A DNA stretch of 64,000 bases, taken from the NCBI RefSeq assembly GCF_046237625.1, contig NZ_CP143545.1, forward strand, positions 868,001 to 932,000, in the 5' to 3' direction. The notes under the pieces are model-generated. The model was not told the origin of the DNA. It worked only from the letters and a program-made list of their open reading frames with translations, and ran no database searches. Source of the stretch: Paraperibacillus esterisolvens (GTDB lineage Bacteria; Bacillota; Bacilli; Bacillales; DSM-1321). Shown one piece after another: positions 1 to 9,476 of this stretch; the stretch's first letter is position 1, and each line of letters starts with the position of its first letter. The translations under genes were made by a program, and so were the position numbers.

Positions 1-1329
1 GAGGCTTTCAACCGGTTAAGCGGCGGTCAAAAAACAAGGGTAAAACTTGCAGGGCTGGCGGTTAAAAAGCCGAAGCTGCTCGTCCTGGATGAGCCTGCCA
101 ATCACCTGGATTCTGCGTCGGTGGATTGGCTGGCCGACTAGCTTTCTTCCTATAAAGGTACCGTTTTATTCATATCCCATGAACGGGATTTCATAGACCG
201 GACAGCAACGGTTACCTGCGAGCTTACCAAAAGCGGGGCTAAGAAATATTTTGGGGGATATTCCCTGTATAAAGAGCGTAAGGATGAAGAGCGAAAGGCC
301 CATGCAGCTCTGTATGAAAAGCAGAAACAGGAAAAGAAAAAACTGCTTGAAATCATACAAAACTATAAACAGTGGTACCAGAAAGCCTCCAATTCAGCTT
401 CTGTACGAAATCCGTATGCACAAAAGCAGGCAGGGAGGCAGGCCGCCCAGGTCAAGGCAAAGGAAAAACAGCTCGAGAGGCTGGAATCAAGACGCATCGA
501 TAAACCTCAGGCTGCAAAGGGAATCAAAGCTGCTTTCAGCAGTGAAGCTATTGACAGTAAAAGGATGGCGGCGCTTGAAGGAGTTTCATTTTCCTATAAT
601 GAAGAAACACCCCTTTATGAAAATGTTAATTTATCCATCAGCCGGGGAGAGCGAATCGCGGTCATCGGACCCAATGGTTCCGGTAAAACGACCCTGCTCA
701 AGCTTTTGACAGGAAAACTTTCCCCTGACAGGGGCGTTGTCAAAAGAAATCCCCAGCTGAAGACCGGCTACTTTATGCAGGAGCTCGAAGAACTTGGTCT
801 CGAGAACACAATCCTCCAGGAAATCCTTCAAATAAAAGAAATCACTGAAGAGGATGCAAGGACAATATTAGCCTGCTTTCTCTTCAGGAGGGACGATGTA
901 TTTAAAAAAATCAAGGATTTGAGTATGGGTGAAAAGTGCAGGGTCGCTTTTGTTAAGCTCTATTTTTCTGACTCCAATCTGCTGATCCTGGATGAGCCGG
1001 CCAATTATCTCGATATAAGCGCCCGTGAACAAATAGAGACGGCTCTTCTTTCGTACGACGGCTCTGTTGTGATTGTTTCGCATGATCCATATATGCTGAG
1101 AAAGGTTTCAACCAGGGTAATCAGCATCACTCCTGGAAAAATGCTGGATTTTAAAGGAACCTATCCCGAATGGGAAAGCTACGAAGCAAGAGATTCCGGC
1201 GCCCAGGCTGCCGTGAACCAAAGGCTTCAGCTGGAGATGAAACTTGGTGCTCTTTTAAATGGGGAAACGGCGGACCTTGACCAAATCAAGTCGATCCGGG
1301 AGAAAATAGATGAATTGAAAAAAGGGTAG
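1..1329 (+). pseudogene. ABC-F family ATPase, interrupted by an amber codon (5' end outside window)
   Basis: Two ABC ATPase domains lie in one continuous frame that enters from before base 1. The first domain shows the signature LSGGQ and a Walker B ending LDEPANHLD; a charged linker follows (about 150-560), then a second domain with Walker A GPNGSGKTT, a variant signature LSMGE and LDEPANYLD. Paired ABC domains without membrane segments define the ABC-F family, whose members act on ribosomes, some protecting them from antibiotics. The frame is broken once by TAG at 139-141, within the stretch LAD-stop-LSSYKG, where related proteins have an aromatic or acidic residue. Nothing else is damaged. 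From 565 an ATG could start a 254-residue half protein, but no convincing ribosome binding site precedes it. A recent nonsense mutation or a base error is most likely. Confidence 0.85.
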
Positions 1330-1469
1330 GGATGGAGGCATCATGTTAGCTGTAATTTACGGGAGGGCAAGCGGACTTAAAGCCGGTTCTCCCGCAAGTG
1401 CAGCTTGGTTGGTGCCCCTTTTTTAAAAAATCAGCCTCTGAAGTGATTTGTCTGGAAAAGCCTGTTTTA

Positions 1470-2993
1470 TCAGCCTGGATGATTCATAGGGAATGAGATG
1501 TAAAAGCGCGTACCTTTACCTGACTCACTATCCACCAGTATGGTTCCATGATGGTTATGTATGATTTTATAGCTTACCATCAGACCCAGGCCATTGCCTG
1601 ACGGTTTTGTTGTGTTAAAGGGTTCGCCAAGTCTCTTGATCTGCTCCTGTGACATACCGATACCGGTGTCCTCAATGGTAACGGTTACGGCGCTGCCGGC
1701 ATTCCTGGCCGTCAGGCTGACCTCCCCGCCATGAGGCATGGCTTCTATAGAATTCTTTATCAAATTGAGGAAAACCTGCTTTAATTGATTCCTCTCCCCA
1801 TAAATAACCGCATCCCCGCTGCCTTGATAGGAAATGATGACATCCTTCAGTGCAGCCTCGGCCTCAAGCAGGCTGATGACACTCTTCAGGATTTCACAGA
1901 TATTGCAGCTGCTGAAATAGACAGCATGCGGTTTGGCAAAGACCATGAATTCGCTCACGATATAATTGATCCGGTCAATCTCCTCAAGTATAGTGTCGGC
2001 ATAAAGCAGCTTGCTTTCTTCCGGGGTGTTTTTCAAGAGCTGGACAAAGCCTTTTATGGTAGTGAGCGGGTTGCGGATTTCATGAGCTATGCCTGCGGCC
2101 AGTTCTCCGACAAGGGAAAGCTTCTCGGCTTTTCCAAGGACTTCTTCTGTCTTTTTCTTTTCCGTAATATCATATTGGATGGAAATATGCTGATAAGCCC
2201 GGCCTTGTTCATCCATGAAAGGGACAATGGTGGTATCGACCCAATAAAGTGTCCCGTCTTTTGCCTTATTCAAAATCTCTCCCTTCCATATCCTGCCCTC
2301 CTGGATGGCTTCCCATATTTCTCTGAAGAAGGAGACAGGGTGGTGGCCGGAGTTTAGGATGGCATGGTTCTGGCCAATCAGTTCGTCTCTTGTATATTTC
2401 GTGATTTCGCAAAAGTGTTTATTTACATAGAGAATTTCATCTTTCTTTCCAGTGATGGCAAAAATCGTCGCCTCGTTCAGCGCATTCTTTAAATCTGCCA
2501 ATTCTTTAAGGGTGATACTCAAGTTCCCGGCTGACTCATCGAGGGCAAACTTGGTGGTTGAATAGCTGTCGATATAGAGCTTGGTTATGACATTGAACAG
2601 CATATTAAACATGATATCCAGATGTTTTATGATGGAGAGGAGTTCTTTGCGGCTGTCTATTTCGGGATAACCCTCGTTTAGAAATTCCAGTATGACTGAA
2701 CGGAGAGTGAAGATGAAATTATAGGTCAGGTCCAGGGAGATTTCAGCCTGTATGGCCTGCTGGCCGAATATGTCAGCCAGTGCGGTGAGGTTATTGCCGG
2801 CCTCAAGGTCACCTTCGGCAAGTGATTCACCGATACATTTAAAAAACTGCTGAAGCATGCCGCTGCTATCCTGCAGATCCATGCCAAGGATCCTATAAAC
2901 CATGTCAGCTTTATGATTCTGAACAACTGATTCGGCTAACACACTGCTGGTATGAATAATCTTTTTACCGAGGCTCTCTAGTGCCTTGTTCAT
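1470..2993 (-). CDS. PAS-domain sensor histidine kinase (soluble)
   Basis: A 507-residue two-component sensor kinase with no membrane segment. Residues 1-170 form a helical N-terminal sensory region of unknown ligand. A PAS domain follows (about 175-285), containing NKHFCEITKY and ending in the usual DITEKKK. The HisKA dimerisation domain carries the phospho-acceptor His304 in IAHEIRNPL. The HATPase domain has an N box (LNLIKNSIEA), G1 box DTGIGM and G2 box GNGLGL. The order resembles Bacillus sporulation kinases such as KinA/KinE, but no assignment is made. The start has GGGGGAG six bases upstream. No response regulator is adjacent, as expected for an orphan kinase that feeds a distant regulator or phosphorelay. 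Confidence 0.9.
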   Translation of the reverse strand: MNKALESLGKKIIHTSSVLAESVVQNHKADMVYRILGMDLQDSSGMLQQFFKCIGESLAEGDLEAGNNLTALADIFGQQAIQAEISLDLTYNFIFTLRSVILEFLNEGYPEIDSRKELLSIIKHLDIMFNMLFNVITKLYIDSYSTTKFALDESAGNLSITLKELADLKNALNEATIFAITGKKDEILYVNKHFCEITKYTRDELIGQNHAILNSGHHPVSFFREIWEAIQEGRIWKGEILNKAKDGTLYWVDTTIVPFMDEQGRAYQHISIQYDITEKKKTEEVLGKAEKLSLVGELAAGIAHEIRNPLTTIKGFVQLLKNTPEESKLLYADTILEEIDRINYIVSEFMVFAKPHAVYFSSCNICEILKSVISLLEAEAALKDVIISYQGSGDAVIYGERNQLKQVFLNLIKNSIEAMPHGGEVSLTARNAGSAVTVTIEDTGIGMSQEQIKRLGEPFNTTKPSGNGLGLMVSYKIIHNHHGTILVDSESGKGTRFYISFPMNHPG

Positions 2994-3207
2994 CTATGCT
3001 CCCCCTTACCTATAAGGCAGTGTATACATAATTAGACAGAAGGCATGAAAATACCTGCCTTATCGGCGGGGCCGGCTAAAATTAAAAAAAGTGACGGCCA
3101 AGAAAAGACTGGATGTATGACTTTGTTTGAATTTAACAAAAATAGGTTAAGTATGAAGTGCGGCACTTATTTTGAATTTAACAGATATGCATGAAAGGAG
3201 ATCGATT

Positions 3208-3852
3208 ATGAAGGTTTTAGTGGTCGGTGCAAATGGACAGGTAGGTAAGAAGCTTGTCAAAATGCTGGTCGAAGATCAAACACATGAAGCTCGGGCGATG
3301 GTCCGCAAAGAAGAGCAGGCGGGTTATTTTAAGGAATTAGGAGCAGAAACAGTAATTGCTAATCTTGAAGACACTCCTGATGCAATCGCCAAGGCTGCCG
3401 AAGGCTGTGAAGCCATTGTATTCTCTGCAGGAGCCGGCGGCAAAGGATATGATAAAACATTGTTGATTGACCTGGATGGAGCTGTCAAAACCATGGAAGC
3501 AGCCAAAAAGGCTGGAATTGACAGGTTTGTTATGGTCAGTGCCCTACAGGCAGATAACAGAGAAAACTGGAATAAAGAAATCATGCCATATTATGCAGCC
3601 AAGTATTATGCAGACCGGGTGCTGAAGGAAAGCGGCCTAACGTATACCATAATCCGCCCTGGGGCCTTATTGAATGAACCGGGTACTGGGAAGGTGAAGG
3701 CTGCAAGCAATCTTGAGCGAGGGTCCATCCCCCGCGAGGATGTGGCGGCAGCAATTTTCGCTGCACTGCAGGAAGAGAAGGTATATAATCGTGCCTTTGA
3801 TATTGTACAGGGGGATTCCAGTATTGAAGACGCACTCCATAATTTGGATTAA
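3208..3852 (+). CDS. yhfK: YhfK-like NAD(P)-binding atypical SDR oxidoreductase
   Basis: A 214-residue Rossmann-fold protein of the atypical short-chain dehydrogenase (NmrA/SDR_a5-like) group. The dinucleotide-binding motif VGANGQVG is at residues 6-13 and the YAAKYYADR stretch holds the Tyr/Lys pair of the SDR fold. Length and several stretches (RAMVRKEEQ, GYDKTLL, MVSALQADNRENW, TIIRPGALLNEPGTG) match my recollection of B. subtilis YhfK. The start is the ATG after AAAGGAG (3194-3200), not the upstream in-frame codon. The substrate is unknown. It is a single-gene unit closed by its own terminator. Confidence 0.85.
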   Translation: MKVLVVGANGQVGKKLVKMLVEDQTHEARAMVRKEEQAGYFKELGAETVIANLEDTPDAIAKAAEGCEAIVFSAGAGGKGYDKTLLIDLDGAVKTMEAAKKAGIDRFVMVSALQADNRENWNKEIMPYYAAKYYADRVLKESGLTYTIIRPGALLNEPGTGKVKAASNLERGSIPREDVAAAIFAALQEEKVYNRAFDIVQGDSSIEDALHNLD

Positions 3853-3856
3853 ATCA

Positions 3857-3899
3857 AAAACCAGGCTGGCCGGAGATGGGCGCCTGGTTTTTGTTTTTT
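3857..3899 (+). terminator. Rho-independent terminator after the yhfK-like gene
   Basis: AACCAGGC pairs with GCCTGGTT and is followed by a T-rich run, directly after the stop codon. Confidence 0.8.
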
Positions 3900-3945
3900 T
3901 GAGCTGGAAACCGATTTACACGAATTTGCGTATGCAATTGCTGGC

Positions 3946-5757
3946 TTAATAGTGAAATGCATATAAGCATTTTAGAAACTTGGCAAAGGGTAGTGACGCT
4001 TCTCCATGCTGTTCGCCATTTCCGGAAACTGTGACATCCATATCCCGGCCCCAAAGCTGCTTGCTGTCATTATTTGGATTATAAAAGTAAACCCTGGCTT
4101 CACCCTGAGAGTCAAATGCGGTCCGCTGTATCAGGACCGCATGGGCGCCGAGCGGCTCATCGTTCCTGTCATATATGACAATACCGGCCGGCTGGGGCAG
4201 GACAGGGCTTAATAGGTTAATATTGGCAGGATGGTAATAATAATAAAACAGCTCGGTAAAAAGTATTGCCGAATTTCTATCAGCAAAATTTGGAAGAATA
4301 CCTTCTTGATAAAAGGAAGGGTTCACCCATTTATGCGGATCTTCTGCCCTTAGTCCAGCATATTTCAGCATTACACTATAAATGGCATCAAGGTGCGGAA
4401 GGAGCAGGACTGAAATGGGATCCATCGCTATACTGTAATTCAACTGCTTTTTCTCCAGGTTTTCTGAGCTGATCAAGAGCCCTTCAAACTCCATTTCCAG
4501 ATAACCTTTTGTCCAGACATCCCCGATATATTGAAGGAGAAGGGAAGGATTTGTCTGAGACCAGTAGCTCAGGGCCCTTGTTGATTGGCATGAAGGATTG
4601 TGTCCCTGTGCAATCCCGAGCGGCTGTCCCAGTGTGCTCAGTGTTCCTGATAACAGGCGGCATCGGGCTGTTTCTTCATTCACAGCATTAAATACTTTTT
4701 TCATGATATCAGATGATGAAGAACACGGCGGTGAATTCAGCAGCCTCTCAAGCTTCGATACGGTCACCCCGTTAAGGATGTTTCGATCGAGCAGGAGGGA
4801 GAGACCGTATAAAGCCTGGCGGGTTTCAGGGGTGATGGCCGAGTTTATCAGTGCACTGATGATGGGGGCGTTGTCTTCAAGCTGGCTGATTCCCACCTTT
4901 CCCAGACCGAGAATGTACTGGTTCAATGAGGGTGCTGTTTTGTTCAGATGTACTGCAAATTCAGCATGCACCCTGCTGACCAGCCCGGTGGCTTTCATGG
5001 AAGCCGCCATCTCTTCAGCCGCATTCTTAATAGCTTCAGGTTCTGCCTTTCCGTTAATTGCAACATACAGGCTGGACGCATATAAGGAAGGAGAAGGCCC
5101 TTCCACAGCTTTTTGATACAAAGAAAACTTTTCGAAAGCCGCTTTGTCCTCTGGCAGGAGTCTTATCCCGGTGGTGATCAGCTGTTCTATTTTATCTGTG
5201 ATGATGGGCCTCTGGACCGAAAGCTTTTCAACTTCCCTTAATAAATAGTCGAGGGCGTCTGGAGGTGAGTATCGGGTCAAGATATAGGATAGAAGTGTCC
5301 TTGTTTGTGGATAGTCTATGTTTTGGATTCTTGCCTGCTCGGTTTCCGGGCCAAAGAGGGCATCCAGGTTCAATCCAATCACTTCATTTAAATAGTCCCT
5401 GGCAGCCTGGGGATTGATCTTTTTCTGCGGCAGGCTGTCTAATGATGCATAAAGAATTCTTAAGTTGCTGATTGTCTCAAGAATGGCTGTATAATTTCCT
5501 GATTCGAGGGTGCCCCTTACAAGAGGAGGCTTCAAATCAGACATATGCTCCCATGGAGTTCCAAGGAAAAACCCATGCTCATCAAGTGCAGGGGCGTATT
5601 GATATAAAATTTCCAGTCCGGAATGTGACAGGGTCAGGGAGGAGGCGGCAGTTATAATCTGTTCGCGGATTATGCTTTTTCTTAACATTTTTTCTTGTTG
5701 AAAAAGATACACAAGTTCTGCCAATTCATTTTCTGTTCGATGGTGAGGCAGGCCCAC
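3946..5757 (-). CDS. Large uncharacterised protein with predicted papain-like cysteine peptidase/transferase domain (paralogue B)
   Basis: A 603-residue protein that I cannot assign to a named family. It has no signal peptide or membrane segment. Residues 1-370 are mostly helical; the conserved C-terminal domain (about 370-603) shares its strongest motifs with the neighbouring 721-residue protein. The seen motifs are GQPLG, then QG-4-C with Gln384 and Cys390 (NPSCQSTRA), His539 in GAHAV, and Asn560 in YFYNPNNDS followed by LWG. This order and the Gln-to-Cys spacing of six match papain (Gln19, Cys25, His159, Asn175), so a clan CA thiol fold is inferred. The start is GTG with AGAGGAG seven bases upstream. 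It lies 188 bp behind its paralogue, separated by a terminator, so it may have its own promoter: TATAAT on the minus strand about 30 bp before the start, with a weak -35. Confidence 0.75.
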   Translation of the reverse strand: MGLPHHRTENELAELVYLFQQEKMLRKSIIREQIITAASSLTLSHSGLEILYQYAPALDEHGFFLGTPWEHMSDLKPPLVRGTLESGNYTAILETISNLRILYASLDSLPQKKINPQAARDYLNEVIGLNLDALFGPETEQARIQNIDYPQTRTLLSYILTRYSPPDALDYLLREVEKLSVQRPIITDKIEQLITTGIRLLPEDKAAFEKFSLYQKAVEGPSPSLYASSLYVAINGKAEPEAIKNAAEEMAASMKATGLVSRVHAEFAVHLNKTAPSLNQYILGLGKVGISQLEDNAPIISALINSAITPETRQALYGLSLLLDRNILNGVTVSKLERLLNSPPCSSSSDIMKKVFNAVNEETARCRLLSGTLSTLGQPLGIAQGHNPSCQSTRALSYWSQTNPSLLLQYIGDVWTKGYLEMEFEGLLISSENLEKKQLNYSIAMDPISVLLLPHLDAIYSVMLKYAGLRAEDPHKWVNPSFYQEGILPNFADRNSAILFTELFYYYYHPANINLLSPVLPQPAGIVIYDRNDEPLGAHAVLIQRTAFDSQGEARVYFYNPNNDSKQLWGRDMDVTVSGNGEQHGEASLPFAKFLKCLYAFHY

Positions 5758-5876
5758 GGCTTCACTCCTCTCTTACGGGGATTTATTATAGTATAGACAA
5801 ATGAAGGGATTAATTTACAAAATAATATTGAAGAAAAGAAGAATGGGCTTAAACGAGCGGGAGCTTTTCCAAGCCT

Positions 5877-5923
5877 AAAAAAAGGAGAGCCCAGTGAAGC
5901 GGCTGCTCCACAAGGCTCTCCTT
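5877..5923 (-). terminator. Rho-independent terminator between the two papain-like paralogues
   Basis: AAGGAGAGCC pairs with GGCTCTCCTT, followed on the minus strand by seven or more T. It should end the ATP-grasp/721-residue transcript, separating it from the 603-residue gene. Confidence 0.85.
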
Positions 5924-5945
5924 CTTATTATAATTCTTCCATTAT

Positions 5946-8111
5946 TTAAGCCCAGGTGTATGTTTTTCCCCAGCTTCCTAATGCAATTTCTTTAATTCCA
6001 TGGATGATGCTGTCATCCACCATATAGGTATCGCCCTGTTCATACGGGTTGTAATGGAATGCATACATCCTTGAGACAAATTCGTTAAATGGCAGAGAAC
6101 ATTCTCCTTCCATCTCGCCATTGCCTGTAACACTTGGCTGAATACCCTGTCCCCAGTTCTGGCCGCTGTCATTATTGGGATTATAGAAATAAATTCTAAA
6201 TTCGCCATTTACGTCTTCGGCGATCCTCTGGATGGATACTGCATGAAGTCCCAGCAGGTCACCATGGACATTCGTAATGTAAATTCCGACCGGGTTGGGA
6301 TATATCAGTTCATAGCCCTCATTATAATCCGGATGGTGGGTGGAGTAGAATAACCGGACAAAAGCATCAAAGTCAGACACATACCCGGTCACGGGATCTA
6401 TAAGGTTGGAAAATCCGCGTGGAATCCATTCTCCATAAAACTCAGGGTTCACCCATTTATGGCCGTCTTCTCCCCGCAGCAGTGTCTTCTTCATCATATC
6501 ATTATAGATTTTATCCAGATGCGGAACCAATATCTTTGAGACCGGATCAAGCTCCAGATGGATGTCTCCTCCTGCCACTCCTCCTTCGAGCTGGCTGGAA
6601 TTAATCACTTCGCCTTCAAACGTCATATCAATATCATTATCCCTTGCAGCGCGGGCGATATGCTCGAGAAGCTGCCCGATTCCATGCTGCGCCCAGAGGC
6701 TGATGGCCCTTGCTGACTGGCAGGTAGGGTTCAGACCCTGGCCGACTCCAAGCGGCTGGCCGAGTACACTGAGTACACCTGACACCAATACGCCATTGGC
6801 TGAGATGCCATTGCGCCTGAACTCAGGAGAAAGCAGCGACCTTTTCACTTCTGGATGGATATCAAGTTCGAGGAGGCGGCGTATGGCAGGAATCAAAGGC
6901 TCCTGGGTAAGAACGCCTCTGTCGAGCATCCTGCCGAGTCCGTAGATGGACTGGCATGTCTCTGGATATACCGACAGCAGGATGATATCTCTGATCAATT
7001 CTTTATTTGCATTAAGGCTTGCTGTGCCGGTTTCATTCAGATCAAGGGCGGTGCTGAGCAGGTCATAATTGGATCTGTTCAGGAAACGGATGAGCGTCGC
7101 ATGATAAGGCGAGATGAGGCCGGTTTCCCTGGCTGATTCTGCAAAGGTCCGCGCCTCCTCCTCGATGTCGGCCGATTCCGCCTGCTTCAGCCTGCTCTGG
7201 TATTCCCTGACGCCGGATACTTCACTGCTCAGCCCAGTGGGAGCAGTGATGGCCTTTTCATATTTGATCAGCGTCTGCCTGGAGTTTTCGTCTATATCGG
7301 ACTCCACCATATTTTTGGCCATTTCAATCATTTCTTTTATCCTGCCGGTCATGATTGGCCGCTGGACGGTAAGGCGTTCAATTTCGCCAACTATTTTCCC
7401 GGCTATCGCATTGAAGGATAGTTCCTTGCCGAGGAATTGGAAGAGGCGTTCCGCCCGCTCCAGATGTTCACCTGATTCAACCCGGGCAGCCTCTGTCTCT
7501 GGAGGGAATAGAAGATCCAGGTTAAGTGCCAGCACTTCGTTCAGGAAAGATCTTGCTTCCTCAGCTGTTATCTTCGGATGTTTGTATTCACCCTTCGCAA
7601 TGGACAGCATCCTCATTTCACTCAGCAGTTCTATAATGGAATTGACACCCCTCAGCTTAAGAGACCCGCCTACAAGAGGGGGCTGCAGCTTTGAGGCATC
7701 TTCCCATGGTCCTGCATGAAACACTCCGGCATCATCGTAGCCCGCTGCATTCTGGTATAAGGCCTGCAATCCTTCTTCTTCAGTTGCAAGCTCGATTGCC
7801 AATTGAAAAACATTGGTCTGATACATGCTTTTGGCAAAAGGTTTTGCCTGCTGAAGAGTTTGGAGGGCAGCCTCAAATTTATTACTAAGAGTCATTGTTT
7901 CAGCACTCATTTTTCTTTTTCCCCCAGTCACTTGTGTTGAAGATGGTTGTTGTTCAGGTAGCCTGTCAGACTCCTGCAGTGAAATGGCAGACGGCCTGTC
8001 CGCATTTGCAGCCGCCTCTTCGGCAGAGGCACCGCCGCTCGTCCCCGATTCCCTGGAGAAGCGGGATTGAAGCCGTTTCCAGAAGGAGGAAGCGTTATAC
8101 ATAAAAGTCAT
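5946..8111 (-). CDS. Large uncharacterised protein with predicted papain-like cysteine peptidase/transferase domain (paralogue A)
   Basis: A 721-residue cytosolic protein, paralogous to the 603-residue product downstream. Residues 1-67 are low-complexity and Ser/Ala/Glu-rich; the shared part begins near Met68. Residues 80-430 are helical. The C-terminal domain has Gln458 and Cys464 (QG-4-C, in NPTCQSARA), His623 (GLHAV), Asn644 (YFYNPNNDS) and a nearby NWG, the order seen in papain. The block RGEDGHKWVNPEFY is shared almost unchanged by both paralogues. The ATG overlaps the end of the ATP-grasp gene by 17 bases, implying translational coupling. An alternative start at 7910 (MSAET) has a GGGGG ribosome binding site and matches the paralogue's N-terminus. 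Function is unknown; a peptidase, amidase or peptidyl-transferase acting with the ligase is inferred. Confidence 0.78.
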   Translation of the reverse strand: MTFMYNASSFWKRLQSRFSRESGTSGGASAEEAAANADRPSAISLQESDRLPEQQPSSTQVTGGKRKMSAETMTLSNKFEAALQTLQQAKPFAKSMYQTNVFQLAIELATEEEGLQALYQNAAGYDDAGVFHAGPWEDASKLQPPLVGGSLKLRGVNSIIELLSEMRMLSIAKGEYKHPKITAEEARSFLNEVLALNLDLLFPPETEAARVESGEHLERAERLFQFLGKELSFNAIAGKIVGEIERLTVQRPIMTGRIKEMIEMAKNMVESDIDENSRQTLIKYEKAITAPTGLSSEVSGVREYQSRLKQAESADIEEEARTFAESARETGLISPYHATLIRFLNRSNYDLLSTALDLNETGTASLNANKELIRDIILLSVYPETCQSIYGLGRMLDRGVLTQEPLIPAIRRLLELDIHPEVKRSLLSPEFRRNGISANGVLVSGVLSVLGQPLGVGQGLNPTCQSARAISLWAQHGIGQLLEHIARAARDNDIDMTFEGEVINSSQLEGGVAGGDIHLELDPVSKILVPHLDKIYNDMMKKTLLRGEDGHKWVNPEFYGEWIPRGFSNLIDPVTGYVSDFDAFVRLFYSTHHPDYNEGYELIYPNPVGIYITNVHGDLLGLHAVSIQRIAEDVNGEFRIYFYNPNNDSGQNWGQGIQPSVTGNGEMEGECSLPFNEFVSRMYAFHYNPYEQGDTYMVDDSIIHGIKEIALGSWGKTYTWA

Positions 8112-9312
8112 ATTTCTCGTATTGCTGCATTAAGCTCCTCATTTTCGCGCTGTCTTCGCCGAAGAAGAAGATTGTGCCGTAGTGGTTTCCGAAGCCGACA
8201 CGCTCAGCAACCTTTGAGGTAACAGGGATGAACATATCATGTCTTTCAAAATAAGGGTTGCTCTTAAGCTCTTCGGGGACAGTCAGCTTTTCTATGAACT
8301 TCACGCGCGGATATACCATCAGGCTGCCGGCATATCCTTTGGCAGAAGTGACTTCCTCAGGGAAGAACTCTTCAAGCTCCTCTTCTGTTGTATCCGGGTC
8401 GCTGCAGATAATCTGGGCTTGAAAAGCGCTGAATCCGTAAGCCCGCTCAATCAATTCAAAAATATGGCCGCCTGGTACACGGGCTGCCACCTCACCGAAA
8501 TTCAGGGTGCCGTCGGCAGCAATGAAGAATTCGGGATGGATGACTCCGTATTTAATTTCAAAGGAATCGACCAGCTTCTGAATCTCCTTATGGATCCTTG
8601 GGCGCCATTCTTCCAATGCAGGCGATGCAGGGACGAAGTTTGAGTGTCCGAGTTTCACATATTCCGTAATATTCAGGAATCTGATCTTTCCATTATGGAT
8701 GAAGGCTTCACATGAAAATTCCTGTCCATCCAGATGGCTTTCCATCAAGCAAGGGAATTCTGTCTCGCCCATCAAGTCGATATCCTGGGCATCACGAATG
8801 AGCCTGTGGCCGACCGTACCGGCCTTGTTAAGGGGTTTAACATGGATCGGATCATTAACATCCCCATCCATCTTAATCAGGGCTTCGTTCATACGCTTAA
8901 GGAAACGGTGGACATCGTCCTTGGAATAGGCTTCTTCAAAAACACCTACCCTGATGCCGGCCATTTGAGCCTTCCTTTTCATCAAGCCTTTATCCCGGAG
9001 GAGCAGGGAGCGGTTGAAAATTCGGGGGTCATCATTGAAATGTGCATTAAGAGCTCCAGCCCATTCAACAGTTTCTTCATAAATTGGAACAGCGACCTTA
9101 ACATTCAGGTCAGCAAGTCTCTTGTACAGCTCATTTGACCGCTCGTTAAGCTGTTCAAAATCCCAGGGGACGAATTGTATTCCGTTTTCCGAAGCGAATT
9201 TCTGGAAGTCGGGCGGGCCGACGACCACATAGGGTCTGTCAAGTTTGTCAATTGCTTCGATTGCCGGCAGGCTCCAGCCCAGCAGCGCGGTTAATTTTTG
9301 TTGGTTTTCCAT
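8095..9312 (-). CDS. ATP-grasp carboxylate-amine ligase
   Basis: A 405-residue ATP-grasp enzyme, probably forming an amide or peptide bond through an acyl-phosphate. Residues 1-105 form a pre-ATP-grasp Rossmann-like domain. The ATP-grasp core covers about 110-310: the lysine-bearing P-loop region near DPIHVKPLNKAGT, then the Mg-binding end HPEFFIAADGTLNFGE followed by VAARVPGGH, typical of the carboxylate-amine ligase branch. Residues 320-405 form a C-terminal subdomain. No carrier-protein or biotin-carboxylase partner is present, so fatty-acid or purine roles are unlikely. It starts at ATG after AGGCAGGGA and is first in the minus-strand operon; its end overlaps the papain-like gene. A TTGAAA-like -35 with a TGTATA -10 lies about 50 bp upstream. 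The substrate cannot be named. Confidence 0.88.
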   Translation of the reverse strand: MENQQKLTALLGWSLPAIEAIDKLDRPYVVVGPPDFQKFASENGIQFVPWDFEQLNERSNELYKRLADLNVKVAVPIYEETVEWAGALNAHFNDDPRIFNRSLLLRDKGLMKRKAQMAGIRVGVFEEAYSKDDVHRFLKRMNEALIKMDGDVNDPIHVKPLNKAGTVGHRLIRDAQDIDLMGETEFPCLMESHLDGQEFSCEAFIHNGKIRFLNITEYVKLGHSNFVPASPALEEWRPRIHKEIQKLVDSFEIKYGVIHPEFFIAADGTLNFGEVAARVPGGHIFELIERAYGFSAFQAQIICSDPDTTEEELEEFFPEEVTSAKGYAGSLMVYPRVKFIEKLTVPEELKSNPYFERHDMFIPVTSKVAERVGFGNHYGTIFFFGEDSAKMRSLMQQYEKYDFYV

Positions 9313-9476
9313 CTCATTCCCTGCCTTTTATAAGAAATAGATATTAACAGAATATACATTTCCTATTTTTAAAGTTTTCAAACATTTGCCGCAAAAAAGG
9401 TTTAAACGCCGAAACGGATTGGTATTAACCATAATAGTTGACGAATAAATCGATTTTAAAGGAGATGCCACGGATC

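Noticed and set aside
139..141. Amber codon read as pyrrolysine
   Set aside because: The position is not a catalytic site, the family has no such residue, and pyrrolysine use is not expected in this lineage.
251..709. Frame-shifted ORF over the ABC-F gene
   Set aside because: It lies in a different frame from the ABC-F coding sequence and contains no family motifs.
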